Positions 38,217-49,749 of a stretch of 64,000 nucleotides of DNA are shown in pieces. The position numbers and the translations under genes are program-made. The notes under the pieces are model-generated. The model had not been told where the DNA came from. It did not search any database and worked only from the letters and a program-made list of their open reading frames with translations. Source of the DNA: Marchantia polymorpha subsp. ruderalis (taxonomy: Eukaryota > Streptophyta > Marchantiopsida > Marchantiales > Marchantiaceae). The stretch lies in contig AP031355.1 of NCBI GenBank assembly GCA_037833965.1, positions 27,119,501 through 27,183,500 of the forward strand, given 5' to 3'. The first letter of the stretch is position 1; every line of letters starts with the position of its first letter.

Positions 38217-39416
38217 GTGAGTCTTAGGTACAGAGTCATTGCTTAGAATTGTAGTGAATGAGGATAAAATACGTGTAATTTTTGGTATACAAATTCCAAT
38301 CTACTCCATCCCTTCAAAACAAAGTTACTTTGTAAAGACTGGGCACGACTTTCTACTTGTTCGAAGACCTAAACGATATTAAGAGTTAGGCCATATTGGG
38401 CTGCGGTTCTTCTTGGACGGCAGCTACAGACGTTTATCATAGAGTTAAAGACCTACAGTTGGAATTATGGCATGGCAATGTTTGAATTTAAGATTGTGGG
38501 TAATCTGCAAAACCTGGAATTATTGAAATATAAACTGAAATCTATATAATGAATGAAAATTACTCGAATGTAATACCTTAAATATAATATACTATACAAT
38601 ATATGGTTATACATAATATATAATGATAATTTCATAATGATAGTTTATTTTCTAAAAGAGAGAGTTAAGAGATATATGTATCTTCATATACGATTATCTA
38701 TGTATTGCAGTAATGAGATTTATGTAGAAGCCGATGTAAAACAGAAATTATAGTAACAATATCAACAGGATGCACTTGATTTGCGTTACTAACTCTTAAG
38801 TCTTGAAAGGTTAGATAAAACCGAATCAAGAATGTAGCTAAAGTGCTGAATCCGATCGAATATGCTCGTCTGTATTTCCGCTTGGAGCATGCGGTTGGTC
38901 CCGGCTGCGTAATATACTCAACATAACAGCGCTGCGATTGGCGCCTTCCACATGTTCCACGCTAAATCCTATACATTTTAAAGGCTTTGGCCTTTAATAT
39001 GTATAGTCTTGAATAGTTCATGAGCAACGTACTGAGAAAAACGAAAATGACTTGGCAGAGATACAATTTTTTCATAATTTCAAGCTACACACACGAGTCA
39101 ACAGAGAGCCGATTTGCTTCACATTGATATGAGAAAAGTCTCATGTGTCTGAATGTTCGTCTCGTAAATATGGTTAGATAATTCCAAACGGAAACGTTCC
39201 TCGCTGGCTAGAAAGAAGATGAAAAGGCTAACAACTGTGTTCGGCCTAATCTGTTGTGGACCGGCGAACCGGCTCGACCTATGGCCTTCGTGCTTGCTTG
39301 AGCTCGAAACTAGCAACAAACGTAAAGTTTTAATGAAAGCAAGTTTTTATGAATTCATACAGCAAAACGCCTGTTAACATGGCTAAGACTGATAAACACG
39401 ATATCGATTTTATAAT
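38217..39416. other. 3' flank of the GH3 gene and spacer
   Basis: This contains the GH3 3' UTR (an A-rich stretch near 38260 could include the poly(A) signal). A strongly AT-rich segment lies at 38520-38760. Only short, non-protein-like frames are present. Confidence 0.45.
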
Positions 39417-39563
39417 ATGTTTTCTGAACCGAAGTGGGGCTTACTTGTCCATTACGGGGCGCTGGTCGAGAAGCCGGTGGAGCTCTCGCAGGAGATCTAC
39501 CGTTTGGTTGTTTCCACGCCCGCTAGCTGGAGCAGAAGGTGGCACGTTTGTGGATGCTGTTGA
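39417..39563 (+). CDS. short ORF with protein-like composition, possible exon or gene relic
   Basis: ATG-to-stop frame of 48 codons. The translation reads like folded protein (KWGLLVHYGALVEKPVELSQ, then EIYRLVVSTPASW) rather than random AT-rich sequence. I do not recognise the family. A longer frame in another phase (39349-39648) overlaps it but looks less protein-like. No splice-supported partner exons were found nearby, so a pseudogene fragment is as likely as a small gene. Confidence 0.2.
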   Translation: MFSEPKWGLLVHYGALVEKPVELSQEIYRLVVSTPASWSRRWHVCGCC

Positions 39564-42414
39564 GATGAGTGTAAAGATGATTCACTCACTCCAACTTACA
39601 TTTCGTGCACTGCGCATTGCCATGACTTCCCAGCTATCTCCCAGCTAATGTCAGCTTCAGTCGTCATTCCTCTACCCGATAAATATACCATCGCTGAACA
39701 ATAATATCCTAAATATCATAAAGGACTCGATCAAAGAAACTCTGATATTTCACTAAGTATCGCAAATTGTTATCCTCAAGTCCCAGATCAGGATTGAAGT
39801 GTAGAGTTCCATGAGTCCTCCACGTTATCTTCAAGGAAGAAAATAGCAAAATACTTTGCTTTATTTCAGAAGTGTCAGTTTTCTGGAGAAGATCAGCTTC
39901 TAGGGACGCGAGGTAAAAGCTGAGTGGTCATTCAAACGTCAGACGGGTTCCAAAAGTCATCCTTCCTCGCTTGCACAGCTGAACAGGGCACCGTATTCGA
40001 AATCTATAGACATACATACACGTTAAACATATAGAAGAAGGCAAGAAAAATACATCTTGAAATCTTATCGTTCAATGCGAAGACTGCCAACCTTCCTGAC
40101 TACTTTCGTTTCCATCTCATCCTTCAGCTGAGTCAGAGTGAATCGACATTGCAGAATGCACAAGTCGGAGATTCAGTAATTCCATGATTTAGGCTCATGT
40201 GTGTGCATGTATGCTAGAATTATATGATGAGCCTCACCTACTTTCTCACATCGTTGGAGTGTTCATTTTTGTCGATAGGATTTGAGAAGTGTTTACACAC
40301 CACTTAGAGACGGTTCTGTGTCCAGAACATCACATACACGAATGTTAATCAGATCAGTGGGTTCCAATGGCCAGATTACTTGCGCGTGATCACACTCAAA
40401 TTGAAGAACTTGAATTTTTTTTCGAAAAAGATGATGATTTGGGGGTAATTTACTGAGCAGGTCTGACAGGTACTGACACCGGTCCAACTGCATTTATCTG
40501 CTATTCCTTGAGAAGCTGAGAAGCTGCAATCGGGAAGGTGTAGTTCGGGCACAAGCTTAAGGTTCCTTTCAGCTTTTATGGCGAGAACGATAACACTGAA
40601 GACCGAATTCAGTACAGATCACATATTTCTAACTTGAAGAATATTAGTAAAATGGATTGTGCAGAAATAAATGCACCGCTTACTGTAGTTTACCAATTTA
40701 ATATTTAGTACTTGGTCGATCATCAGAATGGGCTGTTAAAACTAGGCTAGTGTCTCTTTTCATGGCATCATCATGTAATTAATGCCAAAACTAGGGGTTT
40801 TAGAATGTGCCAGAACTATTTACAGATTTCCTGTATTCCAAGAGCAGAATACTGAAAAACCTGTGCTTTGTATTCTAGAATCATGCAGATGAGTCCATCC
40901 ACAATAATATCTCAGTGTGTAACATGTCCAGTACGAACCAGAGTTTTTGAATGTCAGGTAAGTCATACAACTCAATTCGGTGAGGCTTTTCTGTTTTATT
41001 TGATACTATGAGTGACATACAATATCTAGAGTCCTAATATCGAGATGTTTTTCCTTCATGAAATTATGATTTTAGAAGTTATTTTTGACGTTAATCTTCG
41101 ATCGAATCTCATTCCATAAATATATATACTTTTCAATTTTATCCATCATCAAGTACATGACAAATAAGGTAGACTTTTCTACACCATCTGCAGTGTCTAA
41201 ATGATGAACTATATATCTTTGGAAAATCTTTCTCTCTACTTCATCTTTATCGAACTTGAAATAAATCATTTATCTTCATCTCTTACATACTTAGATTGCT
41301 ATTACGGCTTGAACAAAGTCAAATTTTTTACCTTTTTTCTTTTACCGTCAAGCAAGTAACCTTCTTGTCCATCGTTAGAAAGAAGAAATTTTATCCTTTT
41401 TATGAAAGGTTGAAGAAAATGAAATACTTTCTGAAGATCATGAAACATTTTGATTGTAAGCATGAAATATTACCGAATATTTTAGCATATCCAAATTTTT
41501 AAGGTTTCCAATTTTAAGAAAATGATTCTTGATCATCCCTAAGAATTGATCTCTATCTCTATTTTTTATTGCATTTCACTGAGTTAGTCAATTCAAACTG
41601 CAATATTCGTTTAAATTGATATATATGATATGCTGTCACACACTTAATGTATGTGGTTCACAAATAATGAGAAGTTTGATATTTTAACGTTGTTTTTATT
41701 TCAATACATAACATTTTTGGTTGAACATTAGTTGTGATGAGCATTACATTTCACAAATTTTTTTTAGAAAAGGTTATGTACCATTATCTAAATATTTTTT
41801 CTAAATTGAACAATGTCGTGCGGAATGGAACCAAGATAAGTTACAACAACTGAACATGTTTTAAAGATTGCAACACTGACTGGTTAAAAGTTTTGACTAA
41901 CGAGTTGGAAGTGGCTGAGGTAAGTACTTCATTTTGTATATTAGTTAAACTAAATATTTGTTGTTTGAACTTTTTGTCCACGATCCATCCCCAAAAACGG
42001 CATATCATTCTCAATTGTTTTGAATAAATTTAAATGCCATTGCAAATTTTTCAACCTCAACTAGTTATTATTCCTACAATATTTCATAACAGGCTTTGTG
42101 TAGATCTCACAAATTTGTATTTTGTACAAACTCGTGACACACTGACAAATATGAAACATTTTGCAAGAACGCAGCTCACACTTGAAAATTCTTGAAAGTA
42201 GGAACTTTGAACAACTTGAAAGTCCCACGCGAGTTCGTGATTTCCACAACTAAAATAAACCGCGAAACTTCAAGATGACGAGAATCGCCAAGCACAAAAT
42301 GCAAGGAACGAAGGCAAGCAAAAGTACAAAGCAGAGGCAAAGGCCAAACGAAAACGATAAACTGATTAGTCTCGTACCATGCACAATCTCTGTCACTGTT
42401 CCCATCAACCATTA
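39564..42414. other. intergenic, AT-rich toward the right
   Basis: No supported gene. Open frames are at most 78 codons and lack recognisable motifs. Positions about 41040-42100 are especially AT-rich. Confidence 0.5.
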
Positions 42415-42709
42415 GACTTCACCCGAACCGAAAAAAAATGAATTAGATCTCAACTGTCTTGGGTGTGACCTTCTCATAAAGCCGAGAATCGGCCTGATGC
42501 ACACACCGATGATGGCGAATATATACAGCGACAGCAAACTTATACGCTACAGCACCATGCAGATCAAATTTCTCCGCATCATGGTGGCCAGCTGGTTCCC
42601 CAGGTCCTCAGTTGGGCTCTCCAACAAGCACAACAGATACAGCTTCAGAAATCAGTGCCCCCCAGGACAGCAGCACCGTGACAAATAAACGTAGGATTAG
42701 ATCATGCAG
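42415..42709 (-). pseudogene. broken membrane-protein-like fragment downstream of the XKR-like gene
   Basis: On the minus strand, after a ttttag at 42715-42710, one frame reads a hydrophobic helix-like segment (LFVTVLLSWGALISEAVSVV). It stops at 42610-42608. A second, shifted frame continues with protein-like sequence (ESPTEDLGNQLATMMRRNL) until a TAG at 42549-42547. The same frame then goes on with another hydrophobic segment (ISLLSLYIFAIIGVCIRPI). One frameshift plus one stop inside two membrane-like segments suggests a decayed gene piece or misread exons. It lies about 160 bp beyond the stop of the XKR-like gene on the same strand, but does not resemble that protein's own segments. The family is unknown. 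Confidence 0.35.
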
Positions 42710-42866
42710 CTAAAAGCTGCTATTTTACAGCTCATTATGTACAATATAGCCATTGGCTTCGTGGACTTTGACGATCCCGTAGGAAAAAAGGAAACAAGTA
42801 AATAACTATTGGTCTCACTAATAGGACCGTCCACAGAACGTTTAGTTCGATGAGGGGAAATCGAGA

Positions 42867-44777
42867 TTATACATGGTGGCTCCTCGAATCTGGAAGGTCC
42901 ATGCCATGATTGAGTGGAATCTCAGCTGGAGGAAGAGTCTCTACATCCAGATCAGGGGCCCTCGCGTTTCCAGGTCTCTTGTCGTCAAAAGAGGCCAAGC
43001 TTTGATGATCCGAGGACGCTACAGCCAGGAAGTACACCATCAGTGCCAAAGAGAAGATTGTAAGAGCAACACCGACTCCAACAAAAGTTTTGAACTGATA
43101 ACATTTCATTGTGGAGCTCAAAAATCGTTGATTCGGCCTTAGTAGCTCTGGGCTGAAGTTGCAGGGGCTCAATTCTCGAACTGCGAGGACGCACAGAGTG
43201 ATCATATCCACTGACATGTTCAAAATCACTGTAAATGGCAAGAGGTAGAGTTTGAACCATTTCGACTTCTCTCGTTCGCTGACATAGCCCTCTAGTACAG
43301 CGTATGGTGGTCCGAGGCAGATGGTGACCCAACAAGCGACCAGAAGTTTGATTTGGCCGTAGAATGTGCAGATTCTTTTGGTATGGCCCAGTGAAAGGAC
43401 GCTGCTGATGTAAGACGCCGGAAGTATCCCCAGGATGAAGTAGTAAGCCGTGAACCTATGCGAAGCGTCCGCCAGGTGCACGCATGCCAAGGCTGTGCAC
43501 CTGAGCAGCAGCTCTCCAATTGTATACAACCCTGCATACATGCACAGTCGATGGGCGTCATCCGTGGCCATAGAAGACTTTGAAAATTGAGCTCGTTCTA
43601 CGTCTGAGAGGACAGATTTTCACGATATGGGATATTAGATCTGGGCTGGAGGCAGAACTGAGATTATGATTTGTAGATTTTGCGTGTGATCTCAAGGCTT
43701 ACCTCCTGCTAATCCCAGCCAGTTCAGGGCTAGGGACCATTTCATGTTAGCCTCGTACATGATAGCCCTGCCAGTGTTGTAGCCTCCTGAGACGAGAGCT
43801 GCTATGAGGGAAGCGACGAAGACTGGTTTTGGTCGCCAGCTTTGAGCGAAATAGCCGATGTATACGAACACATCGAATTGCAGGACCAGCTGCGGAGCAG
43901 TTTCCATGGCACTCGACATTATTGCGTAAAACGCTTCGGTTTGTTCAGATTCCCACCTCTCTGAGCTTCACAGTGAACGTTTACAGGGCACCGCATCAGA
44001 AATAGAAATTGCATGCTCTGAAATTCATCATCTGATGATCGAGGTCCTGCCCATGCGTTGGATTGACTTGCATAAAGAAAATTTGATAGAGGGCAACGAG
44101 GAATCACTTGAGCAAGTACAAGAATTTAAAGCGTGGAGATTACTTGCATACCTTCCGCATGTGCTTATCTTCCAGACTCCAGCCAAGAATCTTCGCAGTT
44201 GCAGGAGAGGAAGAAAAAAAGCAGATCTGATAGGATTTTCTTCAGGTGCCAGTTTCAGCTTGAAAGCGACCACATTTATTATATGTGATGCCAACATCAA
44301 ACTCAGGGATGCAGCAAAAGGAGTGATATCATTACTTGTGTGAACGTTTTTAATTTTGGCGATCTGGTACATTTCATAGTACTCCTTCAAAACTAAGACA
44401 TTAGTCAGGAAGTCTGAAAGGTAGAGACCTGCAGAGACTGTAGTCGACGTCAACTTCAGATAGAATGGACGACCGCGGCTATTGCTCCCATCACACTCCA
44501 TCAGGTCGTTCTTCTGATGATTGGTAAGAATCTTCTGTCTATCACTAGAAGGTGCTCCATTTACATCCACTCTGCATTCTACCCCCTGAAGCCTGGGAAC
44601 TGTCGAGGGATAGTACGCTTCAAGTCTAGACTGGCCCTGTGTCCGTTCTACCGAAAAAGAGAGTGACCTACCGAGCATGAAGGTTTTGTTCCCTGTATCT
44701 TCCCTTGTCAAAGGCATCGAGAATGAGCGGTTGCAAGACTTCACCATGGCTTCCTTCCAAGCATCTGAGTCCTCCAT
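42867..44777 (-). CDS. XK-related (XKR-like) multipass membrane protein, 3 exons
   Basis: Exons 44777-44152, 43956-43703 and 43603-42867 join with matching phases (2, 1) to 538 aa. The polar N-terminus (about 110 aa) is followed by hydrophobic segments: LYLSDFLTNVLVLKEYY (about 118-134), ITPFAASLSLMLASHIINVV (about 151-170), FFLPLLQLRRFLAGVWKI (about 187-204), then EAFYAIMSSAMETAPQLVLQ (216-235). Exon 3 opens with YTIGELLLRCTALACVHLAD and has several further helices before a short polar tail. The order DFLTNV, P-LQL-R, E-APQL-LQ and an ELL-R-TALA helix matches the XK/XKR family, whose animal members scramble phospholipids (XKR4/8/9) or accompany transporters (XK). Exon 2's acceptor was chosen because it alone keeps the EAFYAIMSS-METAPQL frame open. 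Family assignment rests on motif pattern, not on a search; lipid scrambling here is inference. Confidence 0.6.
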
Positions 44778-45609
44778 CGAAAGATGACGAGAACTTCTGC
44801 GTCAGCCTGGCCTGGTTTCTTCACTCTTCGAAGCTTTCATCCACTGTGCAAGGCAGCAGTCATTTTGGTGTTGGAGACAGATGACTTTTGGAACTGTTCT
44901 CAGCTGACTGCACCGGACAAACTCAATGGACACATCGCAAATATTTTCCAAATAGTAAGATTTTGGAACCCGTACTAATTTCAAGTAGAGTCTGTTCTGA
45001 CTCGATCAATAGGACATGCATGAGCAGCATTCATACTCCGAACGTAATCCCCAGACGGAGTTGTGCACATGAATTGTTGACTCCTCGTGATTCATATAAC
45101 CTTTCTAACACATGTATAAGCTAGAACCAAACCCAATACGGACCTATCGTCTGGGGTTGACCTGAACCATCACCTACCCTGGTGACAGGGATTTGTAGAA
45201 GAACACTTCATATTAGAAACGTCGTCAGTTCGTTGCACAGAAGATTATACTCAATCTATCTGAAGGCCTGAGGACCGCGTCGTCAGTGGGACTGAGGAGA
45301 GGGTCACAACGATGAAAGCTCAAACCTTCAGATGAAGCCTTTGATGAAATAAGCACAACTCGCAATCGAACTCAAGCTGCAATGTCTGAGATAGGAGAAA
45401 AGGCCATGATAGAGATACCAAACCACCAACCCTTTCGAGGTAGAGAGCTCGATCCAATCGACGGGACCAGACGGAAATGGCAAGGATTCCTTACAAGGAT
45501 CTGTCAGTGCGAGAAAAACATTCAGAGAAAACCGATGATAACCTATTAAGCAAGCTACAGCTCTAGAACTCACTGTCACAGACGATGTTTCAACAACATC
45601 GTCCATCAA

Positions 45610-45636
45610 GAACTGACAAATGAGATTTGTCAGTTC
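45610..45636. repeat. perfect 12-bp hairpin with 3-nt loop
   Basis: Arms gaactgacaaat (45610-45621) and atttgtcagttc (45625-45636) are exact reverse complements around gag. It is a compact stem-loop in intergenic DNA, origin unknown. Confidence 0.75.
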
Positions 45637-46172
45637 AAAATCCGCAGCTGACGAAGGCCATATCTAGTTCCATCCACTCATGGCGAACTTCACAGAACCA
45701 GTCGATTATCACACTGACCAAATGCCAGGGCTAGTTTCAAAAGTTCGCAATGTGGTTCGACAATTAGTATGGAGCTCGGATCAGCAAGGCTCTCGATATT
45801 ACTCCAGTTCCAGACTGTAACAGCGGTACGGGGAACACATTGAGAGCATCAGAATAGAAATAGGCACATTTTACATAATTTATTCATGAACTGCCGCTGT
45901 CGAGCCACAGAACCAAAGTCAACTGAAAAGCGTACGGTCTGCATGTACAAGCATCATACTCTCTGACACACGAGGACCACGCATCCTATCTCGGACTGGA
46001 TACGGGCTGAAAAAGCGTGCAGCAGGCGTAAAGTCTTCACGTTCAATGGTTACTGCAGTAGGTGAAGGCAACGTCGTCCTCTGTACATGCAGAGGTGAAG
46101 CAGAGACCATGCAGAAGTAACACTGCAGGCTAGATCAACCCCGACCGTATGCCTGTGGGCTGACGGCGTATG

Positions 46173-46208
46173 GTCACCGTCGTGACGGTCTCTCCTTTGT
46201 CACCGTCG
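46173..46208. repeat. repeated gtcaccgtcg with an accgtc/gacggt dyad
   Basis: The decamer gtcaccgtcg occurs at 46173-46182 and 46199-46208. The first copy also forms an inverted repeat (accgtc-gt-gacggt, 46176-46189). The TGACG cores it contains resemble plant TGA/bZIP-type as-1 motifs. Regulatory function is only a suggestion. Confidence 0.45.
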
Positions 46209-46506
46209 CGCACCCTCTAGAAACCGTTCGATGCATTTATTCAATATAAGCTTCCATTCTCAGCGCTTTACCGCTGGTTGCTCCGTAACTGCTTTGTCGA
46301 TCAGAGGGTTTAGGGTTCACAGGAATAGAATTCATGCAGCCAGCTAGTGGGATCATTCCTGAGACGCGGCAGTCACTTCTGATAATAAGGATTCCACGGA
46401 TTAATGAGGAAAATAAGCACCATCCTTGTGATCGAGGCCTAGACATGAACCATTCATAAACGCGAGTAGATCATGTTCAGGGCATAGCCGCTACAGCTCC
46501 ATAGCC

Positions 46507-46800
46507 GACAGTGTGCTCGAAGTGTTTGAGCTTTACACTACTAAGTTTCATCCTACCAGATTCTGGTATAATTACGACCACGACAATCTCTCGATTCTGG
46601 GGTTCCCTACAAAAATTCCAGCAGACGCAGCAAATCTACTACAACGTCACTGGCAAGCATTTACTGTTTGGAGTCGAATCATCCCTATTAACCGGGAGCA
46701 CAACAATCCTTTTTTTATTCGATGGGATGGTGCTCCAACGAAGGAGCTTTCCAAAAATTTGAACAAGCCGCTTCTGTGTCCCGCACACGGTATTCTTTAG
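46507..46800 (+). CDS. ORF with protein-like composition, possible exon
   Basis: An open stretch directly after an in-frame TAG, itself part of a possible acceptor (ccatag), and running to a TAG at 46798-46800. It encodes about 97 residues with mixed, protein-like composition (FHPTRFWYNYDHDNL, LGFPTKIPADAANLLQRHW, NPFFIRWDGAP). There is no early ATG in frame, so it would have to be an internal or terminal exon, or a relic. I recognise no family, and partner exons were not found. Overlapping frames on both strands keep confidence low. Confidence 0.2.
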   Translation, partial: DSVLEVFELYTTKFHPTRFWYNYDHDNLSILGFPTKIPADAANLLQRHWQAFTVWSRIIPINREHNNPFFIRWDGAPTKELSKNLNKPLLCPAHGIL

Positions 46801-47146
46801 TAAAAGGCGAAAGAATAGTTCGCTCTGGGCTGAACACACGGCTGATGCGTTTACCATCTGAAGATCCAAGCTTATGAACCCCGCACGAAGGCTATTGTCG
46901 CGCACACCGTATGGGTTTAGCCTGATCCGCCATCGCCAATCGAAGAAAAATCGAAGACTTCCAAGAAATGCGAGCCGAAAAGTGCGGCCGGTCTCGACTT
47001 TGGCGTGTTCAAGTTAGTATGTTTCACACGATATAAACAATGTAACGAGTGAAAAATAAATCTATGATTAGAGTACGATAAGATGATCGCGCGATGTAGT
47101 CCTTCTGATTCTGGCAGCTATTATAGTTCGTCCAACATTTGTTTGG

Positions 47147-47182
47147 GAAACTAAAACTGTTGGAAAGAACAGTTTTAGTTTC
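47147..47182. repeat. perfect 15-bp hairpin with 6-nt loop
   Basis: Arms gaaactaaaactgtt (47147-47161) and aacagttttagtttc (47168-47182) are exact reverse complements. This is one of the strongest small hairpins in the window. It could be a foldback relic or a small RNA hairpin; flanking sequence gives no further clue. Confidence 0.8.
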
Positions 47183-49365
47183 GTTGTCCGTTGAGCTTTA
47201 GCATCAGCGTTAGCTCTAGTACGCTTAGGCCATTACCGAATGCCGGTATCATGGATACCTATAAATTAATATATAAAAGTAGATATATATAACCCTAACG
47301 TGACACTTTCCAGTTATAGGAGAAGGCGTATTCCTTGAGTTTCCTGCTAGTATTTTAGAAGCAACCCATACACGAATGATCAAATAGAATCCGGTATAAA
47401 AGATGCGAGGAATTGAAAGGGTTAGGGGTGAGAAGATGTGTCGCAGAAAGCAGAATTTGGTTTGTTGGCATCTTAGCACAAACGGCACTTTAAACTTTTT
47501 TCAGTCAGAGGTCTGTTTTAAGCAAGTACCTGACTAATTTGGCCATTTACAACCCACCAAATATTTTCTAGTTTGTATAGTAGCACACGTAATGAGAATT
47601 ACAATTTTGACGATCCAACCATACGATGGAATGTTTTATAAATGTCTCAAGTAACCTTATGCAAAGATGGATTCTTTTGTAGATTCTATTCAGTAGAGTT
47701 TAGTCCGTAGAGTCTACTGTGACCATTTTTAAATTCAGTATATGTTACGCATGTTTGTTTAAGACAAAAGTAGATATAAGTGACACTAATTATTCATTTC
47801 TTATAATTTTGTTTTTTATAGATCCAATTTAATGGAAAATATTTGAATCCAATTTAATTTTCTCATTGGCATGTACGATCTTAGTTTTGATACACCATAA
47901 TTATATTGAAATTTTTTTTCGTACATCATAATATGTCATAAGTGATTTGAATCGGTTCATATCTCCATTCGAAACCTTTATTCTTAAATTTTAAGATTTT
48001 AAGATTAGTTGAAGTGAACTGTAAGGAATGTGTAAGAAATCTAAATTAATCAGGAGTTTTCTGTGTGCAATTTCGTAGTCACATTCAAGGATCAGTTTAC
48101 AAAATAATATTTTAGAATTCAATATATAAAATTGAAGTTTGAAAATTTGCTTAAATTCCAACTATGTATATGCTGTGATTTCTTACATGTAAAAATAATA
48201 TTTTTCCATATCTATCTATTTATATCAATAGATTTATCTATGAGTTTTATGGAAGAGATATAAAGTCTTACTATGAAGAATTTCCAAGCAGTTTTCAATT
48301 TGATCATAAACTTATAAATTATGTTTATTTTATTTCAAATTCACTGAAAATTATGTTATATGAAATTATAAGAAGAAAATTGATGAGAAATTTGAAGACT
48401 AAGATCACAATGAAGAATAATATCACAATGACACATAAGTTAGAGTTACATGTAGCATTATCTGCACTTTAAAATTTACTTTTACTTTCTTTTAAGTAGC
48501 TAGAAGGAGATTTGCACTGAAATCTAGATTAAATCACACTTCACATATCATTGAGTTTCGTGCAGCACAAAATATCTCACAACATTCTTTCAGTCTTAAA
48601 ATAATGATAAAAATATTATTCTTATAACCGTATGTAAAAAATAACATTTTGGAAATTCAATATTGATATCATCATACATAAGCATAAGTGTATCAACAAT
48701 AATTCCTTTAATTTGCAATTATAATAACTTTAACAACAAATTATCATATGGTTTATAGTATGCACTTCATGAGTTTCTAAAACACTAAAGTTCAGCCATC
48801 ATTAGCTGCTCATACAACATACATATCACCTAACTTTCAAATTGGCTCGCATGTTCATCACATCAAGGACATTTTTGTCAGTCATTGGGGCACAAAATTG
48901 AGAGAAAAGCATTCATAAAAATGTTCTTAGTCTAATGACGATTCAGACTCAAATGTAAAAGTATTACTATACAAACACTAACGCGTCTTTGTATTTATGT
49001 GTAAATAAATTATAATTTGAGATTCTTATAATAACACAATCATTTCCTGCATGACCACGTTGGATAAGCATGGCTCAAAACGTCCCATACTCCAATTAAT
49101 ATGCATATGAAAATGACTGCACGTCACTAGTTTACTCAGAATGGCGTTTATGCAAAACTCTTACTCATCTCTTTTATTTGTAGTTCCAATGCCACTCTTG
49201 ATCTAGCTCTTTGATCCTCGTGAAGGTTTGGCAATAATACTAAACTATTTCACAAGTCAGCAACAAAATTTAGTCGTGAACTATTTACTTTTTTTTTTTT
49301 CAAATATATGATTTGATTAAAGAACGGATATATCATACATTTAAGAAAACTGGATCTAAGTTATG
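47183..49365. other. AT-rich spacer without a gene
   Basis: Strongly AT-rich, especially 47740-49350, with no open frame that resembles protein and no recognisable element. Confidence 0.6.
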
Positions 49366-49749
49366 GCGCCAATGCTGAGTGGTGATTGCGATCTTCAACT
49401 TAAACTTGGGCTTTCGCTGACTCTTAAGCATCAAAGAAACGTTTTTGCCTTAAACCTTTCAACACGCCTTTAGTTGACATCTTCCTCAAACATGTTTGAC
49501 AAAGCGATTTGTGAGTTGGTGATCTGTGCAGTCGGGATATGCACGCTTTCATATATAAGAATTCGTCATCTCTTATGTGAGCACTCACATACTAAGATGA
49601 CCTGAACGTGTGCAATCACTTACAGAGGATTGGGATATTTATCCAAACATTATAACACTACTTGGATGGTAAGCCACTGCTGAGGGATGAGACAATTGAC
49701 CACTCAGCATTGGCGCATGCCCAATGCTCAGCATACAGCTTCAATTGTC
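49366..49749. repeat. foldback-like unit with 18-bp perfect inverted repeats
   Basis: gcgccaatgctgagtggt at 49366-49383 is repeated as an exact reverse complement at 49699-49716, about 315 bp away. The right end is itself a nested foldback: ctcagcattgg is followed by ccaatgctcag, and outside that gacaattga (49691-49699) pairs with tcaattgtc (49740-49748). The unit looks like a small non-autonomous terminal-inverted-repeat element, but I see no clear target-site duplication next to the 18-bp arms. Confidence 0.5.

Larger units (their letters stand above)
44778..46506. other. spacer upstream of the XKR-like gene
   Basis: This presumably contains the promoter of the minus-strand XKR-like gene. 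Open frames of up to 93 codons on both strands show no recognisable domain. Hairpin and TGACG-type repeats within it are listed separately. Confidence 0.4.

Noticed and set aside
43919..44107. 62-codon minus-strand frame starting at 44107 as an exon of the XKR-like gene
   Set aside because: It ends in a stop before the conserved ETAPQLVLQ segment; the acceptor before 43956 instead keeps the frame open and restores the family motif.
46306..46316. Telomere-like tttaggg sequence
   Set aside because: A single imperfect unit; not an interstitial telomere array or a clear telo-box.
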